DNA of 64,000 bases from assembly GCA_025766275.1 (NCBI GenBank), contig JAFKAC010000041.1, positions 310,001 through 374,000 on the forward strand. The letters are read 5' to 3'. The translations under genes were made by a program, and so were the position numbers. Below are positions 23,351 through 32,925 of this stretch, in pieces (within the stretch, counting starts at the first letter, position 1; every line of letters starts with the position of its first letter). The DNA is from Lactarius indigo (lineage: Eukaryota > Basidiomycota > Agaricomycetes > Russulales > Russulaceae). The notes under the pieces are model-generated. The model saw only the letters and a program-made list of their open reading frames with translations, was not told the origin of the DNA and did not search any database.

Positions 23351-25459
23351 TTAGGCGGCTGCGGCGTTGTTGCGGATGCTGAGGTTCCCCGTGGCCTCGG
23401 AGAGCTCGTCGGTGTTGCCTTCAACGATCCTTGTAACCTAGATATAAAGTTAGATAGACGCAATCAGTTTCCTGTGACACGCGAACCTTTCCAATGGCCA
23501 CCGTTTTTCCTGTTCAAGAGGTGATGTTTAACGAAATGATGCCAAAAGGAAGGAAGATACGAGTTATTACCTTCGTCGCGCAGTGTGAATCGGCCAAGTT
23601 GGGGATAATCTACGAAGCGCTCTACACATATCGGCGCTGTCGTCTCTATTAATGCGACGATGCGTTGGCCCTTCTTTGCAAACTGTGGCGGTTTGCGCGA
23701 CTTGCGACCTGTCGTCTTGTCAAAGTAGTGCAACAATGCCTAGTTCCGTGGTCAAGTTTCTCGGCCAACGCAGACAATGGCGCGTAAACGTACCGAGAGC
23801 GTCACCTCCTCCGCGAGAGTGTGCACGTGCATGACGGCCGAATAGCCCGCGCAAATGATGTTCTTGTGGTCCAGGATGGCAAGCTGCGCCTCGAACTGAC
23901 GCACGGCATGCACCGGCTTCTGCAGGCTGGTAAGCACGAAGCCCGGGCTGATGTCTTCGTCCTCGACACCGCGCAGGCGGATGCGCACGTTGTCCCCAGA
24001 GACGGCCAGGTTCACCTCCTCTTCTAGTTCGTTGTACATCGCCGCGACCTCGACCTCGTCTCTGTTCGGCATGAGCAGGAGCGTGTCACCTTTGCGGATA
24101 TGGCCTGATTCGAGCTTGCCGACAGCGATCGTGCCCATGTCTTTGTATTTTTCGGAGATCGGAATCATTACCGGCGAATTCATCTTGCGATCGACCATCG
24201 GCATTTTATCGAGGTGCTCGAGAAGCGAAGGCCCGCTGTTAATCACGTTCACCTACGAGGGGAGGCCAACGAAAGAAATGATGACGCACTCCCACCACGC
24301 ACAGACCGACTTTTCGACCCGGTCTTTGAGATTGGCACCTGTGTATGCGGATACGGGTATCCAGGAAATGTCCGTCTTGACGTGGAACCCGGCGCCCCGC
24401 ACAAAAGGCGCCAGCTTCTCCTTGATCTCCTCGTAGCGCGCCTTGTCCCATCGGACCGTAGGGTCATCCATCTTGTTGATAACGACGACGATCTTGTTCA
24501 CGCCAGCTGTCTTGACGAGCATGATGTGCTCGCGGGTCTGCCCGCCCTTTTCGAAGCCCGTCTCGAACTCGCCCTTGCGCGCGGAGATGACGAGCAGCGC
24601 AACGTCCGCCTGCGCGGCGCCGGAGATCATCGATGGGACGAATGTCTTGTGTCCCGGCGCGTCGAGAATGGTGTATCTCCGCGCCTTGGTCTCAAAGTAG
24701 GCACGGCCGACTTCGACAGTCTTGCCCTTGGAGCGCTCCTGGGGCGTCGAGTCGAGCGCCCAGGAGAGGTACCAGGTCTCCCGGCCTGCCTCCTTCGCCT
24801 CGCGTTCGTATTTCTCCATCGTACGCTTGTCGACCGTCCCGCTCAGGAAGAGGATGTTCCCGCCCATCGTACTCTTCCCCGCATCGACGTGTCCGATAAA
24901 GACGATATTCAAATGTTCCTTTACTAGACCCAGCGCATCTCATCAGCCCGCGCGTATGAGGAAAATGGGGAGTAAATAGAGAGTGAAGGAGAAGGAGTGA
25001 CGCACTGTCGCCGAATAGATCGTCCAACACTTCTTGGTCTGCGACCGTCGCCACCTCCTGAGCCACCGCTGCCGTATCTGTCTTTGCACGCCCCATCGTG
25101 AACGTCTTGGATACTGGCGCAGGAGACGTAGCTCCGGGCGTCCGTGTAGGCGTGGAGGAAGATGACGGGGGAGCTGCCTTTGCTTGCACCGCTGGAGGTT
25201 TCGCGACGGGTGGTGGAGCGGCTTGTGCGGCACGAACCGGCTCAGGTTCTCGAGCTGCCGCAGCCGGGGGTGCTGCGGGGGGAGGCTTAGGTCCCCCGAT
25301 GTTGAGGCTGATCGTTGGTGGAGGCGGTGGGGGTGTATCCGGCTCTTCAGGACGAGAGAATGCAGGGAGAGGTGGTTGCTGAGATTGCGGTTGTTGCTGC
25401 GGTGGGCTGAACCTCTTTCCTGGAACGAATTCGAAAGCAGAAGCGTTGAGTCTGCTCAT
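23351..25459 (-). CDS. SUP35: Eukaryotic peptide chain release factor GTP-binding subunit eRF3 (Sup35)
   Basis: Six exons: 25459-25006, 24923-24290, 24235-23794, 23739-23571, 23511-23489 (23-bp microexon) and 23437-23351, giving 602 residues. eRF3 is a cytosolic GTPase that works with eRF1 at stop codons. The N-terminus has a PAM2-like element at residues 4-15 (LNASAFEFVPGK), a known poly(A)-binding-protein contact, then a Pro/Gln/Ala-rich spacer. GTPase motifs are GHVDAGKS (162-169), DAPGHK (239-244) and NKMD (301-304), followed by SAYTG and the eRF3 signature WWDGPSLLEHLD, restored across the intron at 24236-24289. The C-terminal GKTVAIGKVTR is followed by about 21 extra residues ending in four Ala. 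These features favour eRF3 over Hbs1 or EF-1alpha. The N-terminal spacer is Pro-rich rather than the Gln/Asn-rich prion type of budding yeast. Confidence 0.93.
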
Positions 25460-25637
25460 CTTTGAAGAAAAAGCGAAAAGAGTGTTAGGATAGACGTGGA
25501 CGAACACAAGGAAAGTAAAAAGATTTTGGGCGTTATAATCTTATCACGGAGCGGCCGGCCGGCCATCTGATCAGACGTCATTGACTCATTGACGGCCACA
25601 GGACGATCCTATACAATGACAATACAGTACTCCTACG

Positions 25638-27343
25638 TTATGTTCTCTCTTTTCGTGCCCAGGCATCTACCATCTCCTTATCCAAGCTAATACCATGCGC
25701 AGCCTGCAAATGCCGACGTAGGTCGTACGCGCGTCTAAACACATACTCACAAGGGGTAGCATCTTCGCCCCACAAATTCTGCCTATCCGCTGGCAGTGAT
25801 GACGGAAGGCCCTCCATATTTGGATGTGGGCATTTCAATGGCGCATGACCGCTGGTAGAGCGCTTCGCATACGCGACCCCGGTGATCTCGTCGATAATTG
25901 ATGTGCCATGCGACGTCGCATGTTGAGTCTTTCGTTTCTTCGGCCGGGTCCGGGTCCCCTCCCCATCGCTAGACTCGCCTTCCGCGTCTGCATGTCGCTC
26001 AGCGTCCTCGTCGTCTTCATCGTGACCGTTGTTGTGCCCGCGAGCTTGATGCCGTTGTAAGATGTGCTTGTAGCCAAACGCACGTCCACAGCCATCAACC
26101 GTACAAACAAAATCCCGTTTGCCCAGATGCGTAATGGCATGGTGGGTCGTAAGGGCCTTTTTCTGCGAGAATTGAGGCATCAGGCTACGATCGCGACCAA
26201 AAAAAAGTTGCGCACAGATTTAAAGTCTTTCGTGCATCCCTCCACCTCGCACTTCCAATCGCGCCCAACTTCGCCGCTCCGCCGACGCTTCCGTGGTACC
26301 GCCTCATCTTCCTCCGAACTCGCGTGCTCGTGCTCCTCAATCGCCCTCTGCTCGTGCAACCTCAAGTGGGCGCGAAGGCCCTTTTGTGCCGAAAACGTCC
26401 TGCCCGCACATTCTTCATGAGGGCACGTGGGCGGATGCATCGTGCGGATATGGTGTTGTAGCGCAGTCCAAGTTGGGTAAAACGCCGATTCTGGACCGGC
26501 GCGGCAGGTAGCATTCACGCAGGTATAACGATTTTCTGCAGAATAGAGAGTGAGAATAGGATTCGGGCAACGGTGTAAAAATACCCACCCTCGTGCACTT
26601 TTAGATGGGCACGGAGTTTTTGATTTGTGCTGAACGACTTGTTACACTCCTCGTGATCACATTGGTATGGCTTTGTCCCCGGCGAGGCGTGTTCGCTCGC
26701 CAGATGAGCCCGTAGCCTGTGATGCTTGAGGAAAGCAGCTGTGCACCCCGCATGATTGCACTACACAACGGTCATCTCGTGCAGAGAGGAGTGAACAGAC
26801 AAAACCCACCTTGAAAGGTTTTTCGCCAATGTGTATGACTTCTTTATGCGCTCTGAGGTGCTGGGCCGTCCAGAATCGCTTGTTGCAGTCGGACTCTTCA
26901 CAGACAAAGGGTCGGTCCGACTCAGGCAGGTGGGAACGCACGTGAGCTTGCAGATGTGTTTCGCGAAGGTATGACTTATTGCACGTTGTGCAAACGAACG
27001 GGCGCTAATTACAAAATTTTATCAGCCCGACGATACGGAAGGGGGTGTGATCGATCTGCCCTACATCGCCAGTGTGAGACCGCTCATGCTCTTCCAGACG
27101 GGAGGGTTTAGCGTAGGATTTGTCGCAGCCATCGAAAGTGCATTTGTATATGCGCTTGGGGTTAAGCAGGAGCCTCCCATTCACGATCACGGGTTGGCGA
27201 GATGTACTTGCGGTGGGTTTAACGACGGGCTCATATTCAGACTCTGACGCAGCAGATGCGCCAGAGAGGTGCAAAACGAGTGGACTAGGGACCTTGCCCG
27301 CTTCGAGCACAGAGGTCGCAGAAAGAACGGGGGAGACAGACAT
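25638..27343 (-). CDS. Transcription factor IIIA (C2H2 zinc-finger 5S rRNA gene factor)
   Basis: Five exons: 27343-27065, 27004-26810, 26760-26589, 26535-26216 and 26162-25638, giving 496 residues. Nine C2H2 fingers follow one another from about residue 65 to 365. The first is [20 protein letters not shown]; the ninth is [20 protein letters not shown]. The sixth has a long inter-ligand loop. A basic/acidic linker with PRKRRR lies between fingers 7 and 8, and a longer one with RPKKRK lies after finger 9. A diverged tenth finger near 433-480 (LKCPH with [19 protein letters not shown]) follows. Nine clustered fingers identify TFIIIA, which binds the 5S rRNA gene and recruits TFIIIC; a separated tenth finger is known from fission yeast TFIIIA. 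Finger 8 is split by the last intron. It lies head-to-tail upstream of eRF3, 178 bp away. Confidence 0.87.
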
Positions 27344-28870
27344 TTGGCCAGTGAGGCTCGTGAGTCGGTCACGAGACTCCGTCGCTTCAAAAATTTGCTA
27401 TTGCTTGGCTTTGTTGTGACGTGTTGACCTTCAATTGTTAACACCCTAACCCATGGTAAATTGTTGTTGAACTGACCCTGAGTGTCTTCTGCACGAAGAC
27501 CCGTATTCCCCACAATGTCACCATTCCATGAATAGTCGTGATCCCAATACACCCTTTTTCAGATGAAGCGATGCCCATCTACTGGACCTTTCTGGAAGTT
27601 TAACAAGCCTAACCAAGAGACTAACCGTGCTGCACTCAGTGCACTTCCAGCGCTGGCATTTATCCCTAACGGTACACATAGTTTCGGGAGTACGCAACCG
27701 TATACATCACATCAGAAAATGGCCTCCGGTACAGTACAGACCCGTCTTTCGTCAACACCGAAGGCGAAGTAAGGCAAGATCTGCTTGCCCGATTTTGAGC
27801 CAACGCATATAGAAGGCTCGCTTAAGGTGTGTCCGGTTCTAGAGAACGTTCTTGCAGCAGGGGGCACTGCGCAGAAGTTGTTCTAGTCAACCATGTCTAT
27901 ACACGGGGCCCAACATTCTCTCCGGTGACATATCACCGGTCACCGCATTCCACCGGCACCTAATGTAGCCTATGGCCCTGCTTCTCGGCCCGGAGCCCTT
28001 GATCGAACCATAGCCGTATCGGTCTGGGGCATCGGCCAGTCGAAGCACGCACGCCCAACCAGATCGCGTACTCACTATCGATAACGCAGATAACGCGAGG
28101 TATGGAAGCTAGGATGTTGCGGCTGTTCTTACCTAGTTAGTACCTTTTGCGGCCCACCGGAGACCCACCACCGTGACGCGTGAGGTCGTTCAATGCCTAA
28201 ATGAGCCTACGCAAGGACGTGTTGCCGTTTCTGAAAATCGGCTCACACCTAGCCGCGTCGCCGGAGGACGTGGGCCTACGAACTCTGTCACTACCGTCAT
28301 TGCGTCCTCAAGACCCCCCAATTAGACGTTATTCAACACGTTACATGTGTATGAACTTCCATTCCTTGCCTGATTAGTGTGTAGCACAGGCCCCCGGCAC
28401 GGGTTTACGAGCAGCAAGATTCCAGACTTGATTCCAGACTACCATCACCACTGGACTGTTGCCACCTGTAAGCAGCCCTACGATCCTCCTGAACGCCAGA
28501 TTTGCCTATGTCCGTGACACAGAAGAGTCGCGGCTGTACACCCGGTGTTAGCGTTGTGAGTGTCTACTATACAGCGTGCGTCCCTGACGCTGACTTGGTG
28601 TCGACATCAGCGTCACACATTCTGGGCCTGGGCCTAGACTATCTAAAGTTTCCCCAGTCCTCCCGGTGTGTGAAAGGACGAGTCCATCTTGAACGGAATT
28701 TGCCGATTGACCGGGTTTCCCAGTACAGTTAGTTACTTCAAGTTCGCCTGCTCCGGAACAGCTACCTGGCTGTGCCCGGCGACTATATGAGTGGACAGCA
28801 TCCCACTAAAACTTTACATAAAGGCCCGCATTACTACGATTATTCCTCAACTCCTTACTCAACTCACAAC
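27344..28870. other. Intergenic, no recognisable gene
   Basis: The first few hundred bases should be the TFIIIA promoter. Frames at 27563-27812 and 28502-28732 (+) have no domain or paralog. Confidence 0.5.
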
Positions 28871-29332
28871 ATGTCGCCCATTCCCATTCCACCTATCGAT
28901 GTTCCATTCTTCAGACCTATGAAAACCGTAGAAGAAGCCGACAGACTAATGCAACACGCTCACGTCCTCTACGAAGAGCACGGACACATCCTGAGACCCA
29001 CAGAGCGTACTTTGGCTGAGGATAGAATGACATTGTGAGTAGCATTTTCCTCACTGCGCTACTGTATGCCCGATTCTGAAAGACCGTCTTTCACAGCGCC
29101 ACGGATGTCAGACACGGTGTAGAAGAGAAATTTTGGCTGGCCCAAGCAGAGCAGGCAAGCCTGTATTCCGACCGGGCCCAAGAAGCACTAGAGACTGTCA
29201 AGGTTGTTGGCCCCATCCCCTCCCCCCGCCGAGGTACTGATGAGTTCTTTCTTGTTCCACCAGAGGTTTGTCGACGAAGCAATCGAAATTCGGGGCCGGA
29301 AAGAGGGCCTTTTTGCGCCTGTGCCGCAATAG
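28871..29332 (+). CDS. Short stand-alone module protein
   Basis: Three exons: 28871-29034, 29097-29202 (106 bp) and 29264-29332, giving 112 residues. Exon 1 starts MSPIPIPPIDVPFFRPMKTV and contains EEADRLMQHAHVLYEEH and RTLAEDRM; exon 2 carries TDVRHGVEEKFWLAQAEQA and ends ALETVK; exon 3 is RFVDEAIEIRGRKEGLFAPV plus PQ. It is the clearest member of the family, with every splice site canonical and a close match to the minus-strand copies at 14-16 kb and the + copy at 32.1 kb. An upstream in-frame ATG at 28772 is possible but not conserved. Function unknown. Confidence 0.65.
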
Positions 29333-32061
29333 GGGTAGGAGGTCGTGTGCGGGCGGTGCAGACGGGTTCAGGGTTGTCCCTTGGCTCGGCCAGTCGGTTC
29401 TTCGTCCAAGCTAATGGGCTACTTATAACCTCACAACTATTGTACCGTAATTCTAATGTCTGTCAAGTCTCGATGGCCTAAGTCGCTAAACACTTGAAAC
29501 ACGTGGGCTTGCACGTGGAAACGAGGAACGATGAATAGGCATCGTCATGTTTCGTTGGACCTCAAAAAGGAGGCACCCGTCAGCTCACAAGGAGGGAGCT
29601 TCCTCCACACCTCAGTCCAGCCCAGGCACAGGCGGAGGATTTCACTCAAATGACTGGAGCTTAAATGAGCAAAAAAAAACAGAGACCACTACAGTAACGC
29701 GGTTTCCCGGGCCGTTGATCCGCGATCCCCTTTGCCCCTGCACGACCGAGCCGCATGTTAGTCAAAAGAACTTCGGTACCGCTATACGGGCTCCACTTTT
29801 CTCCCACTTTTATCGGGCGATTTAGCGTTTGATTATTTGTGGACTGACATTACCAGCGGTCGTGGAAATTCCTGAAGAGCCTAAGTTGGTACCGTAGTGC
29901 TCAGCGGCCTTTAGCTGCCAGTGAGCGCTGAGCGCTGGGCATTGGCTGCTGGGTCTTTCATTCACTCATCCCAACTGAAGAGCTCTGCTATTTTTTTTTG
30001 TTTTACGGCTTTCCAGACCGCCCAGACAGAAATACCAATATCCATGGTGACTCAAGAATCTTGAAAGATCACTCAGCACTGCCGTCTCCGTCGCACCTGT
30101 GCCTCCGGGTCCTGGGTCTGTCTTTGTGAACGCAGAGAAGGTAAATGGCAATGCTTATCCATCGCCCCTGTCTTTATCTGAGCTCATTCCTCACTACACG
30201 TGTGTGCTAAATGAATCCTGTGTACTCCCTCTTCTTCCCGTCACATCTCGGCTATCATGCGGTCCGCCAGGGATGGGACTCGATATTGGCGCCGGCGATC
30301 TGAGGCGCCGAAAATTGGCTAGGCATTCCGCGTGAAGACCCCAGACACCATATCACAATCTCTGTTTCCAGCAATGACGTCTCCATACAAGTACCTGGTC
30401 CATGTTGTCCTCCGGGGACTCTGTCTACCTCCTACAATTTTCGGAGACGATACCGGTGATCATTGGAGCGGACATCTATTTTATGAGAATCCTGACAGTC
30501 TTATTCCTCACTAGGCCTGGTGCTCCCGCGTCCGTTCCATGGGGTATCAAATTGTCGGTGAGTCGTTTCCTGCGTTTGTCAGAGATGGGGCGCTCAGTAC
30601 TTACTACTCAGCCCCCGAGGAACAATGAATCAGGTAATCGCCGCTTGTCAGACAATCTGTTACGCATTCGGGGTTCCGTGGACGCGATGGTTTCACTTGG
30701 CGAGACCATCTCTAGGGCCCCTGGGGGTTCGCCGAATAGCAGCAGACGCGTCGTCGCGCACTGGCAGCCTACAGTCTCAGGACATGATGTGAACACAACT
30801 ATGACAATCTACGACTTGGGGTATAATCACGCGCATCTGATTGCGGTTGTTGCAAGTCGTTCTTCCTCAGGCTAACAATGACTCATCCCCCCACTGGAAC
30901 ATTTCCTATAGTTGGTTGCACGTGCAGGCCCCATTTTAAACGACACAAAGCCTAGTACGCTAAACTTTCCACAATAGGCGGTGTTGCGCCCCGAGCACGG
31001 GTTTCTCGCACCACGTGGCATCTCCAAAGGGATTCGAACACGAGGTTCAGGTCCCTCAGTGCACAACGCAACGTGTACTGCCGGACACCCTAAGAAATAC
31101 TTCTGCCTTCGTTAATTCTGGATGTAAAGTCCAGCATGATCCGGTCATTACTTCTGCGTGCCGCCGACGTTCGCCTGGGTCGGCGCAATAGCTGAGGTGG
31201 AGTCATGGTCCCGATTCAGCGCTAGTGCGTGCATCAAGCTCACTCGTTGTGCCTAGCCCCATCCTTGGTTCATCAGCAATTCATTTTGTTCTAGAAACCT
31301 GCACCCTTCCTCCGCTACCCAGGCATCAGGTGATCTTGTCCATACTGTAGATTTGCGCACATCGGGCCTGCCTATTTTGAGATTTTGGGCTTGCCGGCTC
31401 CAGTTCTATCCAATAACCTTCAATTCGCCTACCATGTCGTTGAAATGATCTCCCTTCTTCACTCTATTGTGATATGCGCGCATTTTTTGTTTATGAGCAG
31501 CAAGCCGTGCCAGGACCATTTCTACCAGAGTGCTGCCGTACTCACGAATCGTCTTACAATCTTCTTAAAGATCTTCTTAACTTGCTGTGCTATATACGCA
31601 CGGCATACTAGAAGGGTTTCGTCCGCACCATGTCGTACATATGATCGCTGTTGTAAGCGAGGCTGTATCACTAGGTCGACGCTCGTGCCATCCATGACAG
31701 GAGCAGCATGGAATCACGGAAATTGAAATTTCTCTCGGCCTCGTAATCACTGAGCACAGGTCTGTCTTGTCCTAAAATGGCCAAGCTTCGACTGGCGCTT
31801 CAGGCCGGCGCAAAACCGTTCCCGGACACACCTGAGACCGAACCTGTCGACAATGAATACAACAGATCTTTCTTTCCAGTTATCATTAATTTGTTCCGGT
31901 TCTCTGATAGCGATCACTGCACCTGCTCCAACCCTGTCCAACAGCTGCTCTATGAGGATGAGACCAAGGACGGGACTGAACAGCATTCCACTATTCAAAC
32001 TATTTAAAACCCTTTTACACCAAGGGAGAGCACCCTCGCTGTTACCGCCTTCCCTTATCAC
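29333..32061. other. Intergenic, long unassigned interval
   Basis: About 2.7 kb between two + strand module genes. Frames at 29547-29825, 30402-30875 and 31385-31726 have no domain or paralog in the window. No gene is supported. Confidence 0.45.
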
Positions 32062-32526
32062 ATGCACTCTGCAATCATCGACACCCCTTTCTCCTTGAGA
32101 CCTACGAAGATTTTGGAGAATGCAGACAAGTTAATGGAACACGCCCGAGCGCTCTACGAAAACTACGAGCACGTCATGAAACCTATAGATCGTACTGTGG
32201 CCGAAGATAAAATGACTATGTGAGTAGCATATCCCACCAGGTTATTGTAGGCCAAGACCTGAACTAAAACGTTTTTTTTTTTTTTTTTTCACAGGGCCAA
32301 CGATTTCAGGCACGGTGTAGAGGGGAAGTCTTGGCTCGCTCAAGCAGAGCAGGCGAAACTATACTACAATCAGGCTCAAGAGGCGTTGGCGACTGTCAAG
32401 GTAAGTACGACTCCATTTCTAGGGTGGGGTGCTTATAACTCATCTCTTTTCCAGAGATGTGTCGATGAAGCGATTGAAACCAGGTGTCGGAAGGAAGGCG
32501 CCCTCGTATCGCATTCAGCACGGTAG
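32062..32526 (+). CDS. Short stand-alone module protein
   Basis: Three exons: 32062-32219, 32295-32400 (106 bp) and 32455-32526, giving 111 residues. Exon 1 starts MHSAIIDTPFSLRPTKILEN and contains KPIDRTVAEDKM; exon 2 carries NDFRHGVEGKSWLAQAEQAK and ends ALATVK; exon 3 begins RCVDEAIETRCRKEG. Intron 1 ends in an uninterrupted run of about 18 T before CACAG, an unusually long polypyrimidine tract. Convergent with the first DUF6535 gene at 32926. Confidence 0.65.
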
Positions 32527-32925
32527 CTGGTTAAATAGCTGTGTCGGCGGATCCCGGGTCCTGCCTTCGTGTGTATCGTGGTCGTTACTATATTATATAT
32601 CTTAGACTCGAGCTAGTGACAGCGGAGAATGAGGATGAGGAGTCGCAACTGCAGGATCCTCGCTCTATCGAGGGTCCTAAGCGCACCCACTTAGAGCGAG
32701 CAGCCACCGCCGGTCTATCATACACTGGCATTACGTCACTGTATAGTATACGTACTGTATCGCTGATTGGGAGGCCAGCAGCCTGGGTCTTACCTTCAGA
32801 GCTTTCCTCCTCAACGGCAACTTGGTACAGTAGCAGGGGTGCTAGATACAGAATGTTGCTAGCTGCCAGTCACGGTATTAGTGGTGAAGTGCAAGTAGGT
32901 CAATCTCCCTCATACTCGGTATCTT
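32527..32925. other. Intergenic, convergent
   Basis: About 400 bp between the 3' ends of a + strand module gene and the first DUF6535 gene. The frame at 32541-32963 has no domain. Confidence 0.5.

Noticed and set aside
24214..24927. + strand open frame of 237 codons
   Set aside because: Antisense shadow of the eRF3 GTPase exon.
23351..25459. Hbs1 or EF-1alpha instead of eRF3
   Set aside because: The PAM2-like N-terminus, the WWDGPSLLEHLD block and the GKTVAIGKV end fit eRF3; EF-1alpha lacks the N-terminal extension.
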